Assembly (NCBI RefSeq): GCF_010183535.1
Contig: NC_071332.1
Coordinates: 15,500,001-15,564,000 of the forward strand
Direction of reading: 5' to 3'
Length of the DNA: 64,000 nt
Origin: Caenorhabditis remanei
Taxonomy: Eukaryota; Nematoda; Chromadorea; Rhabditida; Rhabditidae
Shown here: positions 10,542 through 21,456 of the stretch, one piece after another
Layout: each line of letters opens with the position of its first letter
Position numbering within the stretch: position 1 is the stretch's first letter
The notes under the pieces: model-generated
What the model was told of the DNA's origin: nothing
The model's input: only the letters and a program-made list of their open reading frames with translations
Database searches by the model: none
Position numbers and translations under genes: made by a program

Positions 10542-10871
10542 TAATCGAACATTCAATTTTTCCATTCGTACACTCTGCAATAAATCATTAAAAAGTTTTC
10601 CCTTTTCTCGCCTCCTATCTCATCAAAGTGTACATTGACACTCTCTGCAGCGTAACCGTAGTTTATCACAATAATTTAGTGTCGATGTCGACGAAACAAT
10701 GGTTTTCTGATCGCATCGTTGTCTTATCAGTACCAACCCTCGTGGCCTATCGACAGGGAAATACGGGGAATAGTGTCACAACTTTCTTCTTCACAAGAAT
10801 CATTGTTCGGGTTCTTTAAAAAAATATTTTTGATGTTTATTGATTTTAAAAACATTTAAAGTTTATCAGAA
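10542..10871. other. Spacer before the deaminase gene
   Basis: AT-rich, with no gene seen. The last bases, TTTATCAGAA, make a plausible trans-splice acceptor for the next gene. Confidence 0.4.
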
Positions 10872-13800
10872 ATGACCTCGTCGAGAGCCAACCTCACCGA
10901 TTTCGAAAAATCCATTGTGGATAAGGCGATCGAGGCGATGCAATTCGCATACTGGTAAAAGTTACTTTTTGTTTTTCTAATAATTCATTTCCGAAATTCC
11001 AGCAAGTACAGCAACTTCAAAGTGGGAGCTGCGGTGGTGTGCGAGGATGGGGAAGTCATCATTGGTGGTGAGTAACGAAAAGTTTAATTTGAGAAATTCT
11101 GTAATGATTTTTTTCAGCCAACCATGAAAATGCCTCGTATGGAGCCACAATCTGTGCTGAGAGAAGTGCATTGACCTCGGCACTCACAAAGGGACACAGA
11201 AAGTTCAAATTGGTGGCAATTGGTGAGTTTTTTTATTCAAAACTTTGAGAAAGAAGAATATAAAAAACTCCCGCTTCTGATTTGTAGCGTTCTTGTATCG
11301 AAAAATCAATTTCGGTTAAAAATAGCACAAAAATAAAATCGAATTCATCAAAAAAGGAAAAAATACAAATTTTCAACACGTCAAAAAATTTTGGTACTTT
11401 ATGGTTTAACGGGTGTTTATTTAATTAACGGGTGTTTATATAATAGACGGGTGTTTTGAGAATTAACGGGTGCAATACCAAAGTCTAAGAATAAACGGGT
11501 GTTTATAAATCATTTTTTCAGTAGTTTTCATTTTTTCTGTTCATTCACTGTTTTACCATTTTTTGCTATTTTCTATCGTTATACATACATAATTTTAATT
11601 ATTTGGTGCCCAATCACTGATAAGTGTCTTCTAGCATCGCACGCGTAAAACTGATGAAGGGTTGTTACTCGATACGCTGTACTGTATTATCACGGCATGC
11701 TTCTTCCAACCGCGCTCTACCGAAACCAAAGAACATTGTGTGCAAAATTGAGAGATGCAGAGAAAAAGAGACAATTTTCAAGGACATTTTGGTGGAGCGT
11801 AGTTGTAAGAACTGTGCGGAGCTAATAAGTGTGGAAACATTTCTAACACATCATTTTTCGATTTGAGCAGGATATCCGCAATTTTTGAAGTGATAGACCA
11901 GTTCCAGAACATTGTTGATGCGAGTCTCTGAGCTGGAGCATAGCGCTGGATACTTGCAAAGCAATCCACATTCCGTTCAACCTTGGAAAATGGGATATTT
12001 GCAGGTAAGAGTAGGTTGATAACAGCACCTAAACATGGTTTTGCCAATGGAGTACTTTAACCAATTGTGAACTACAGCCAATTTGCAGCAGGCTTAGATA
12101 AGTTTTTCCCAACTTAACCGGTATCAGGATACCTTAGGAAAGCTTTGTAAGTCATAGACTATATTAGCCAGGCATTTTTGTCTATCTGAGACATTTTCTG
12201 CTAACTGCCGTGAAGTGTCAATAAGACATGGCTTACACATTCTCAGCCAATCCTAATCAAGTTTAGTCTGTCTTAACCGATCTCGACCGATCTGAACTGA
12301 CCATAGCCTAGCTTAGTGGATCTCAGACTATCTCAGCCAATCTTAGGCGATCTAAGCCATTCTAAACTAATATAGTCCCACTTAACTATCACTACCCCAT
12401 CCCAAACACTCTTACCTTCTACCGACAAGGTGACCACCACCTACCAAAAGCAATACACCGACATGACTCCATTCATCAAGAAGATTGTCAAGAACCACGC
12501 TCGTGTGCTCGTCTACTACGGTGACACCGACATGGCATGCAACTTCATGATGGGACAACAGTTCGTCGATCAGTTGGGACTCCGTAGAACATTGAAGAAG
12601 ACTCCATGGAAGTTCGACAGACAAATCGCTGGATTCAAACCACTCTTCGATGGGCTCAGCTTCATAACTATCCGCGGAGCCGGACTTATGGCGTAACAAT
12701 GGAGAGCACCACAGATGTATTACGCTGTTCAACAATTCTTGCTCAATCATCCACTTCAAGTTAATCTATGATAAAGGCGGCGTTATTTATTTTTTGATGA
12801 TTAACACTCTTTGGTTATCTAAAAAAAAATATGCTCGAATGAAAGAAGGCTAAACTCAGAGCTAAAAGAGGGCACCGGCATTCCAAAAATTGAGATTTTT
12901 AATGTGGCTCGACTCTGAATTTTCGGCAAAAGAAAAATGTCTCTCGGAGCCAGGTCCGAAAATTAGCCTATGACGAGTTATTACGCTTCAAACTAATTTC
13001 TACACTGGGAGATTTCAAATTAGCGCTTGCATCATCCCGGATCATCATAGCCAGCATATCTTCAGTCTGAAAGTTTTTTTCAGACTTGCAACGGGCCGGG
13101 CCGGGCCGGGCCGGGCCGGAATGAAAATTTCTAGGGCCCGGCCAGGCCCGGCCCGGTGGGCCCGGAAGTTCAGTACTGAAAAAAATTCAAATTTTTTTTT
13201 CGAAAATTTCCCGATTTTTTTTGAAAAATATTTCTTAAAAACAATTTTTTGTAGGTTTCGAAGGCTTTTGAAAAATATACTTGAGGAAAAATATGAAAAA
13301 TTTTCAGAAAATAAATTTTTGAACAAAAAATTGTAGTGAAAAAAGTTCAAAAATTCAAATCCGGGCCGACCGGGCCGGGCCGGCCCGGAATTTTGCAAGT
13401 CTGGTTTTTTTTATTGTCCTTGTCGCTGAGTCTAATCCTTGATTCCGTCATCCGTCGTTGCATCAGTTGATTTTTGGAAAAAAAAGTGTTAGGGAATTAA
13501 TTAGAAAAGGAAGAAACTATCACGTTTCTTACTAGGGAAGGATCCCGAGTCAAGATGGAGTTCCGCGTCACGACCTATATGGTTGAAAAGCTTGAACTTT
13601 GAAACTTCCAAAACTGTTTTCAAATTTTGCAGAACGCCTCTAGGAATGGAGAAAAATGAGCTCAAAGTTTGAGCACTGACCCCATTTTCTTAACCATAGG
13701 AAACCCAAAAATCCGAAATTCGGTTCCTCTCCAGGTTTTTGTTTCATTTTTGTTTTTTGCGAGAATAAAAAGACTCGTTTTTTGCATCGTCAAACATGTT

Positions 13801-15855
13801 TCATCATGATCTTTGAGTTTTCTATAACCATACACGTCAAACTACATAATTCTTTGCAAAAATTTTTTTTGAAAATTTTTATGAATGGTGTTCGTTTGGA
13901 ATCTACAGAAATGGTAGATGGGTCAATAATGATCCAAAAAATGGGTTTCTGTTAACAAACATGATTGTTTCAAGCTTAAAGCATTTAAAAATTGTCATTT
14001 TAACTGAATATCTCTGTTCATCGATGATAAGAAGCGTATAAAGTGAAACCCTTTGATCAATCCACCTCACTTCTAATTACGTTTTCAAGCCATCTTGGCG
14101 ATAATCTGATAAATGAATCGATGTAAACTCTTATTTCAATCACTTACAACCACGCTACAACAATTTTTAAGAAAAAATCCGAAAAAAATTTTGATCGAAT
14201 TTCCGCCCATGGGTTGGCCACCAAAAACTTCAAAATTAGTCGAAAAAAATTTTTCTTCAAAAAATAGCTCAAAATATTCCCCGTCATTTGAAACGCATTC
14301 TGGTCCATTTCATTTCCGCTGAATCCACTTTTTGGACGATTTATGTGACTTCAAAGTTTCCATTTTTAGTACTGAGAACTCACAAAACCTGAATAACTTT
14401 TTTCAGAGAATCGTTCTGCAAGATTGGAACACAGATTTGAAATCTGCGCAAAATTTCCGTTCTAGTGATATATGTTTCTACTCATAACTCCATCTCGACT
14501 CGGGATCCTTCCCTAGTTAATATTGAAATTTCAACACACTCTAGATCGGGAGGATTCAAACCCGCGTCTACCGTGAGAAAACCCACAGCCCGGATAAGTA
14601 TAGACCTCACGCAGCGTAACTGACCGTGTCTAACCGGTACCGACACAGATAAGAATGGTGGGGGAAGTCAATATAACATAAAGAATATCCTAATAGGGCA
14701 CTTACGGATTTTCAAATCTCAGCTTGCGTTCATCTCTCCTCGTTGGGACATCAATCGATTAGTCTTAATCACTGAAGTTCTTACAACTACGCTCCACCAA
14801 AATGCCCTTGAAAATTGTCTCTTTTTCTCTGCATCTCTCAATTTTGCACACAATGTTCTTTGGTTTCGGTAGAGCGCGGTTGGAAGAAGCATGCCGTGAT
14901 AATACAGTACAGCGTATCGAGTAACAACCCTTCATCAGTTTTACGCGTGCGATGCTAGAAGACACTTATCAGTGATTGGGCACCAAATAATTAAAATTAT
15001 GTATGTATAACGATAGAAAATAGCAAAAAATGGTAAAACAGTGAATGAACAGAAAAAATGAAAACTACTGAAAAAATGATTTATAAACACCCGTTTATTC
15101 TTAGACTTTGGTATTGCACCCGTTAATTCTCAAAACACCCGTCTATTATATAAACACCCGTTAATTAAATAAACACCCGTTAAACCATAAAGTACCAAAA
15201 TTTTTAGGATAAACTTTTTGAATTTCGTGCTAATTTAACCCAATTTTTTTGGAGCGCGAATGCTTCATACGGACTTTCTATGACCCTGTGCGTTCTAGTT
15301 GTAACAATAAATTGCTTTGATCCAGTTCAGATTTGTACAATGGCCGATTCCAATATTTCAGAACACATATAACGATAACTTGTGACAAAAATTTTCAATA
15401 GTTTTTTCAACATCAAAAAAACTCCATATCCGACTATGTTTTACATTTCAATCAACCAGTAATCGGTTAGGTCTCACGAAGAACGTGTTTTGCGACATCA
15501 CAAATCTCACTTATTGAGATACGTTGGAAACAATTGACAAATATTGGAAAAAAGATTTAAAAAACTGTGGTTAATAAAAACATTCCAAGTATTTCAGCCA
15601 CCGAATTAGAGGACCCTTGCTCTCCATGTGGCATTTGTCGGCAGTTCCTCATTGAGTTCGGGGACTACAAGGTATCAAAATTATGGTGAAATTTACTGAA
15701 CGTTTTATATTAAGGTCATTCTCGCCTCTTCAACAAGTGAACAGATCATCGAAACTACTACGTATGGACTTCTGCCGTTTGCTTTTACGCCCAAATCATT
15801 GGATACGTATGAGATGGAGAGTGAGAAGAGAAACCACACTGATGAGAAATATTGA
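10872..15855 (+). CDS. Cytidine deaminase
   Basis: Five exons: 10872-10954, 11003-11067, 11118-11222, 15598-15671 and 15715-15855; 468 nt, 155 aa, phases consistent throughout. The enzyme hydrolyses cytidine or deoxycytidine to uridine or deoxyuridine in pyrimidine salvage. Both zinc motifs are present: the CAE motif in TICAERSA (Cys62, catalytic Glu64) and PCSPCGIC (Cys92, Cys95). FKVGAAVV and [13 protein letters not shown] are the usual substrate-pocket segments. Length suits the small homotetrameric CDA family; C. elegans has two such genes and I cannot tell which this matches. Intron 3 is 4375 bp because a TIR element inserted (11384-15205); the other introns are 43-50 nt. The last acceptor is TTATATTAAG, weaker than the usual TTTCAG. 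Confidence 0.92.
11384..11813 (+). repeat. Left TIR of element 1
   Basis: 430 bp, inverted partner of 14776-15205, with subterminal ACGGGTGTTT units at about 11408-11510. Confidence 0.85.
12240..12420 (+). repeat. Degenerate short tandem repeat
   Basis: Loose repeats of a 10-15 bp unit resembling ATCTNAGCCNATCTTA, directly before the captured exon. Confidence 0.4.
12421..12770 (+). pseudogene. Captured exon of a serine carboxypeptidase (S10, cathepsin A-like)
   Basis: Intronless C-terminal piece of a lysosomal-type serine carboxypeptidase. It reads [19 protein letters not shown], then [20 protein letters not shown], which carries the catalytic Asp (GDTD), then [10 protein letters not shown] and the region before the catalytic His. 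Where the family has GAGHM.P the copy has GAGLMA and then a TAA, so the catalytic His is replaced by Leu and the frame is closed; homology goes on as [20 protein letters not shown]. The Ser-containing N-terminal part is absent. It sits between the TIRs of element 1, so I infer transduplication of a host exon by the element. GC content is higher than in its surroundings, like a coding exon. Confidence 0.85.
13081..13403. mobile_element. GC-rich MITE nested in element 1
   Basis: Starts CAGACTTGCAA and ends TTGCAAGTCTG, with GGGCC/CGGGCC repeats at both ends in inverse orientation and an AT-rich core of poly-A/T tracts. No coding capacity. Confidence 0.65.
13531..14517. mobile_element. 987-bp TIR element nested in element 1
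   Basis: Ends are ACTAGGGAAGGATCCCGAGT (13531-13550) and its inverse at 14498-14517, with imperfect match continuing for about 12 bp (CA/CG AGATGGAGTT). Flanked by TT/TTAA. No transposase; presumably non-autonomous. Confidence 0.7.
14776..15205 (-). repeat. Right TIR of element 1
   Basis: 430 bp, inverted partner of 11384-11813; one visible difference (GGGCATT against GGACATT). Confidence 0.85.
15471..15514 (+). repeat. 44-bp direct repeat, copy 1
   Basis: Starts AATCGGTTAGGTCTCACGAA; a perfect copy lies at 16124-16167, so the pair brackets deaminase exons 4 and 5. Confidence 0.75.
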
Positions 15856-16918
15856 CATTTGTAGTTCAGCTCCTTATCTTTTTATATGCTTTTTGATCGA
15901 AAATGACATGTTCCTCTGTTGATACCGTTCCATATTGCTGTCATGATCGAACTCCACTCACGAAAAAATGCGTTCCACTTTCTCTGTCAATAAACAATTA
16001 TTATTGTGCTTAATTAGACTTTCCTATTTTGTAATACTGACTCATTTTAGGAAAAAATTCTTGTTTTTTTAAAAATTATTGGGTCTACCCGAAATAAAAT
16101 TATGGGTGTACAAAGGTACCAGGAATCGGTTAGGTCTCACGAAGAACGTGTTTTGCGACATCACAAAATATGGACGAATGCATCAGAGACTTCTCTTCTA
16201 GTATGACAACAACAAGAGGGAAACACACTTTTTTTCTATGATTTGTCACAAAAGTAGTTGAGCTTAAAATTGGCAGGATAACTATCCAAACCATGCTTGT
16301 TTAGATGCACGTAACCGTTACACTCAACCTATTCTAGAAAAATAGTTATGGACTAAAAATAGTTATGGACCAATTGGCAAGATAAATTTTCAGCTAGTCT
16401 GACAACAGAATCTCTGAAAAATTGCATTTCCTAATTTTCGATGAAAGTGGTAGAGGCCAAAACCGGACAAAGTCCATAACTATTTTTCTAGAATAGGTAG
16501 AGTGTAACGGTAACGTGCATCTAAACAAGCATGGTATCGATAGTTATCCTGCCAATTTTCAGCTCATTTGACAACAGAATCTCTGAGAAATCTAGAAAAA
16601 TAGTTATAGGAAATGCCCAGTTTTGGCCTCTGCCACTTTCATCAAAATAACTTCAACTTCAAACTAGTGCATTCCTGTTAATTTGTTTCCATTTTCTCTG
16701 AAATTTGGAACCAAAGTAGTTTCAAAACAATGGATCTAATGCACTTTAGCGTTTGTCGATACCTCCTCTAGAAAAAAGTTAGGTTGAATATACGTTAAAT
16801 ATACCATTTTGGCCTCACTGATGGAGATTTCTGAGAAACTTCAAACTGGTACATTCCTGTTAATTTCTTAACATTTTTTCTGAAATTTGGCACAAAAGTT
16901 CAAAGACGGGAAATCGCC
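15856..16918. repeat. Repeat-rich spacer with a 93-bp inverted repeat
   Basis: Contains the second copy of the 44-bp repeat (16124-16167) and an inverted repeat with arms at about 16260-16352 and 16472-16563, which includes TTCTAGAAAAATAGTTATGG and its inverse. A related half-copy follows at 16556-16660. A likely deaminase poly(A) signal (AATAAA) is at about 15990. No other gene seen. Confidence 0.55.
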
Positions 16919-17447
16919 CCTTTTTGGTGTCTTCTTTCTTGACATTTGGCTCCGCTTTCTTTGGGGGCGTGACCCTTCTCACTGGTGCTACTGAATCAGA
17001 ACTTCTTGAAGCAGTCGTCGATTCCGGACGACTATGGAGATTCTGGATCCGTTGGAGTTTCTTCAGCCTTCATTTTTTTTTCCATTTCATATGTCTTCGT
17101 CTTTTTCCTCGGAACTTCCATTAGAAGACCCATCAGAAGACGTCGAGATTTCAGAACTACTCGCTTTTAGTTCAGGAGGAGGCGATGTGGATTCGATCGG
17201 ACGAGAACTGGATAGTCTTCGCTTCTCGGCACGGAAATATTCCATCTTTTCGGCATTTATTAGTATTCGACCTTCTGAAATGAGAAATAATTTAGGTATC
17301 AACAGTTTCGCTCATGTTGTTCTCAAAGATTTCGAAATTTTGGAGTAACAGGTTGAAAATTTTTCATTTTTCGCCAAAAAACATCCAAACTCGACACTTA
17401 CCTTCAGTCACATATGAATGCACTCCTCGCACCTTCTTGGAACACAT
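16919..17447 (-). pseudogene. Probable broken gene for a Ser/Lys-rich protein
   Basis: Two exons join well: 17402-17447 (starts ATG-TGT) and 17087-17274, with donor GTAAGT and acceptor TTTCTCATTTCAG. Together they code 77 aa starting MCSKKVRGVHSYVTEEGR, then EKMEYFRAEKRR, then a Ser-rich tail up to a stop at 17087. Below the stop, other frames still look coding (TYEMEKKMKAEETP, then SVAPVRRVTPPKKAEPNVK) down to about 16920. The simplest reading is one protein broken by at least two frameshifts. I do not recognise the family; a real 77-aa gene remains possible. Confidence 0.4.
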
Positions 17448-18373
17448 TCCAAAGTGAACTTCGCATTTTTAGCAGAATTTTTTGAAAATGTTTTCGACAG
17501 CTAAATTCGCGGTGTTTTCAAGATATTTGTAAACAGAAAATCGCAAAAACTACCTACGAAAATGTCAAATTCGTAAAATCTGGAAGAACTCGAGGTTTCA
17601 CTCTGGAATTTCGATTTTTGAGTTTTCGAAACCAATTTTGACAATTTTTTTCCACATTTCCAATAAAAATTGTTATTTCTTACTTCTAAACACTAATCTT
17701 ACATTTCTAGCTGCCAAACGGAGGAAAAATCGAAAATCCTAAACTGCTGACCTAGGAATATTATTATTTTTCAGCTCGCGTCGAATCAGAAATGATGGAG
17801 AAAACGATTAGCAGCACTCTCTCCCGATCCCACTCACCACCATTTCATGCGGTATTATCTCTCTTTCAATTGTTCTAAACTTTGTTGTTCCCTCTTTTTG
17901 TTCATGTAATCATTTTAATCAATAAATTTAACCGTATTGGTGACGAATAAATCCACATTTGGGGACAATTCGGGGCACATACGGCGCACTTACGGCGTGC
18001 TTATGGCAAAACATAGAGGCGTTAGCGGCTGACTGTCGGCAGAGAGCCGCGTAAAACTGGAGTTAGCCGCCCGATTCGAGGTGAGTCCCAACTGCTTTCT
18101 TGACACGCTCCGAATCGGGCGGCTAACTCCCTTTTTCATCGGCTAACTCCACGGAAATTACTTGAGTTATTTCTGTAACAGGTTTCCCCTTTATTATAGG
18201 GATCGATTCTATTTCTCAAAGGGATCGTGAAGGTGTGCTTCAATTACAGTATTTATGATTACATTATTATAGCGACGAAATCAATATACGAACTGAATAT
18301 ACAATGTGTTACAATGTTAGATCGTTTCTAAATTTAATTCTTGAGTCATATCCTGGTATGCATCCGCATGGTA
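17448..18373. other. Spacer and left end of a large inverted duplication
   Basis: 17448-17816 shows nothing clear. From 17817 the sequence is repeated in inverse orientation up to 24835. A hairpin lies at 18059-18130: GGAGTTAGCCGCCCGATTCG against its inverse, with a 28-nt loop; the surrounding GC-rich motifs recur at 24534-24606 on the other arm. Confidence 0.6.
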
Positions 18374-19658
18374 TTATGTGATAGTCGGTAAGACGTCTCT
18401 GGCCGCAACTCTGTTTTGTATCTGAATCGAAAACTAATAACCGATTGTAATATAAGAAATTTCTTTTACAAACCTTCTCTTTTGAGTAATATCCACATGA
18501 CACCACTGACTTCACAGTGTCTCGATATTGAGATGACATAAGAATACAAACTATGAAATGGGTTACTGTACTTGCAGTGAATAACATCGAGAACAGAAGA
18601 AATAAATAGTAAATGATTGTTCTAGAACACACTAGAATTAGGCACATTTCTAGATTTTTGACTCACGATATTCCCGGAGTTTCCTCAAATAAATATAGAA
18701 CTAAACTTGTCAGTCCAAAAGGAAATTGAGCAATGGAAAATGTAAGAGTAAAATAAAGCACGAATCTCGTAGTTTTTTTGGAATCAGTCAACTTGTTTGA
18801 TGAGAGCATTTCTCTGTTTTGTTCGACATTTCTGACTTCTCTTATTAATAGAAAAGTGACAATAGGGAACAGTAGACAAGGTATTAACTGAAATAATGTT
18901 TTACTGTCAATATAAATGTTTACTAAACTAACATTCGATACTACGGCATCTGTTACATAAAATGTGTTGAGGATAATAAGATTATTCGCGATAAAAAGAT
19001 CTGATAAACGGTTGTAATAAATGCGTAAAGTAATGTTTTCATCACAATGGGAAATAGTCTCAGACCATTCAATCTGGAACTCCAACAGCTTCAGAACTCC
19101 CAGAGGGGCACTGGCCAGGAATACTCCCAAAATAACTAAATATCCTGCTGCCGGTTTTGTTAGGTTTTCATGAAATCGACTCATTGGGTTCCGAACAACA
19201 ATTGTTCTTATGAATGCAATCAAGAGACATACCCACGTGGAGTATCTTCTTGAGTAATTGATCAATGCAAAAAAACATCTTTGTAAAAGTACAGAAAAAT
19301 ATGTATCGGGAAATAGACACGGTTCAGAATCCATCTGTCTATCATAAAGCTGTTTAAACTCCTGAAAGAGTGAACAAATATCGAAGAAGGCGACAGCAGC
19401 CATCATGAGATTCACAGAAGATGTTCTCATAGTTTGTCTGGTAAGGATAATGAAATGAAACAAATTAATTATTCCACACATGACTGATATATGAAAATTA
19501 TATGCTGTGATCAAAGAAGTGAATAAACTGAAATTAAAGTTTTAAATGCTTAATGTGATTTCAAATCAAACTCGCCTCAAGGTATTCTGAAACCTACATA
19601 ACACTAAAGCGGTAGACTTTTTGAAATGTGGAAATTCATAGTTCCGACAATGTTCCAT
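18374..19658 (-). CDS. Serpentine chemoreceptor, SRW family (gene A)
   Basis: Five exons: 19576-19658, 18933-19527, 18667-18887, 18474-18621 and 18374-18421; 1095 nt, 364 aa, a normal SRW length. SRW receptors are nematode seven-helix GPCRs distantly related to peptide receptors. Family signs: NLFHFIILTRQTMRTSSVN (about 49-67), STWVCLLIAFIR with RNPM after it (124-143), an extracellular Cys and NIT glycosylation site, LIPCLLFPIVTFLLIREVR, and the C-terminal SSQYRDTVKSVVSCGYYS. Intron 1 starts GCGAGT where the paralogs have GTGAGT or GTTAGT, so it needs a GC-AG donor. Intron 2 is 45 nt without stops. It has a nearly identical, broken mirror copy at 21457-24276. Confidence 0.85.
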
Positions 19659-20304
19659 TCTGATATTGTGAAAACTAAACTTCAAAATTCTACGACCAAA
19701 ACAAACATCATTCCTTTTTCTAGAAAATATGTGTGGCACGACGATCAAAAAAGCTAATTAAAACTTCCAGAGCAAAAAAAACGTTTTCTCAAAACTAATT
19801 GGAAAAACATGGGTCAGACAGTGATTGAAAAAAAATTAATCAAAGCCGAACACTTGTTTTCCGAATAACTGTTTTGAATGGTTCAAAACATTTTCAGAAA
19901 CTAGACACAGCTATAGCAAAGTTAATTTATCAGCAGAAAGAAAATCATTTTTGTATCTGAATAAACAACATCCAATTTTCATTCTGAATAAGCTTTCTCA
20001 CCAACATCCAATGCCGATGTGTATCCACCAAGTAATATAGATATGGTATTGAGATGACATAAAGTTAAAAACATGGGTTGTAGTGATGAAAGTGATAAGT
20101 GCCAAGAATAGGTAAGCGAATGTTTCTGTAAGTATCTTCAGGACACTTTGAGACTTGGCATGATTTTTTTTCCAATTTGAAACTTACAGAAATCCATGAG
20201 TTTTCACAAATATGTATCAGAAACCTTCTTACATTCTTCACTTACCTCTTTCTGACACTTATCACTTTCAACACGGTATGGACTGATTTCATCGGTCATG
20301 TGCT
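19659..20304 (-). pseudogene. Upstream region of gene A with an srw relic
   Basis: About 20040-20290 (minus) holds shreds of an older srw copy (TTTTAACTTTATGTCATCTCAATACC, the SSQYR region, and GGACTGATTTCATCGGTCATG). The same relic is found twice in plus orientation (20697-20868, 21106-21274) and, longer, at 30110-30495. Confidence 0.55.
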
Positions 20305-20692
20305 TCAGAGTTGTTGGGAAGTAAACTCGGAAGTTAGACGGAAGTGAGTTTTATTTTGACAATATGAAATGAACTTCAAAAATATGAAGTAAATATGCTG
20401 TATTGATGGTTTTACTACCCATCGAGCATAAAAAATTCCGAAATTTTTCTTATCCCCTACCAGTAGACCTGAAAAAGTCTTCACTTCCGACTTCCGACTT
20501 CCGGGTTTCAAATTCGGCTGCTTTTTCGGGTCTACTGGTAAGGGATAAGAAAAATTTCGGAATTTTTATGCTCGAACGGTAGTAAAACCATCAATGCAAC
20601 ATATTTACTTCATATTTTTGAAGTTCGTTTCATATTGTCGAAATAAAACTCACTTCCGTCTAACTTCCGAGTTTACTTCCCAACAACTCTGA
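20305..20692. mobile_element. Foldback element at the centre of the A/B palindrome
   Basis: Arms at about 20305-20490 and 20520-20692 are inverse copies (GTTGTTGGGAAGTAAACTCG at the outer left, its inverse at the outer right). It would fold into a long hairpin. No coding sequence. Confidence 0.7.
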
Positions 20693-20696
20693 TGTG

Positions 20697-21274
20697 CTTG
20701 TGAAAACTCATGGATTTCTGTAAGTTTTTAAATTGGAAAAACAATCATGCCAAGTCTCAAAGTGTCCTGAAGATACTTACAGAAACATTCGCTTACCTAT
20801 TCTTGGCACTTATCACTTTCATCACTACAACCCATGTTTTTAACTTTATGTCATCTCAATACCTGTCCGTTCTAGAAAACTTTAAAGGAAATGGAGTCAT
20901 CTGAATGAACAACATCCAATTATTACTCTGAAAATGCTTCCTTACCAACATCCACATCTGATGTGTATCCCCAAAGTAATATAGACTTTGCAGTGATGCT
21001 GTGATGGCATACAGGTACAAACTATGAAATGAGTGGTTGTGTTGAAAGTGATAAGTGTCAGAAAGAGGTAAGTGAAGAATGTAAGAAGGTTTCTGATACA
21101 TATTTGTGAAAACTCATGGATTTCTGTAAGTTTCAAATTGGAAAAACAATCATGCCAAGTCTCAAAGTGTCCTGAAGATACTTACAGAAACATTCGCTTA
21201 CCTATTCTTGGCACTTATCACTTTCATCACTACAACCCATGTTTTTAACTTTATGTCATCTCAATACCATATAT
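20697..21274 (+). repeat. Two direct copies of a 165-bp srw relic
   Basis: 20697-20868 and 21106-21274 share TTGTGAAAACTCATGGATTTCTG through ATGTCATCTCAATACC. Both derive from the exon 3/exon 4 junction of an old receptor. The second ends in a short (AT)n run. Confidence 0.6.
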
Positions 21275-21456
21275 ATATATTACTTGGTGGATACACATCG
21301 GCATTGGATGTTGGTGAGAAAGCTTATTCAGAATGAAAATTGGATGTTGTTTATTCAGATACAAAAATGATTTTCTTTCTGCTGATAAATTAACTTTGCT
21401 ATAGCTGTGTCTAGTTTCTGAAAATTTTTTGAACCATTCAAAACAGTTATTCGGAA

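Larger units (their letters stand above)
11384..15205. mobile_element. 3.8-kb TIR element in the deaminase intron (element 1)
   Basis: Bounded by 430-bp terminal inverted repeats (11384-11813 and 14776-15205) that differ at about one base, so the insertion is young. Each TIR opens with AAAAATTTTGGTACTTTATGG followed by a ladder of five or six copies of (T/A)AACGGGTGTTT-like units, then about 300 bp ending AGTTGTAAGAACT. No transposase is visible inside, so it is probably non-autonomous. The interior holds a captured carboxypeptidase exon (12421-12770), a GC-rich MITE (13081-13403) and a second nested element (13531-14517). The spliced deaminase message need not be changed by it. Confidence 0.8.

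Noticed and set aside
12240..12420. CRISPR-like or satellite array
   Set aside because: The repeats are irregular and degenerate with no constant spacing, and this is a eukaryotic genome.
12412..12759. Minus-strand frame over the captured carboxypeptidase exon
   Set aside because: Shadow of the real plus-strand homology.
13045..13398. Minus-strand 117-codon frame with GPARPGRPG
   Set aside because: Translation of the GGGCC repeat of a MITE, not a gene.
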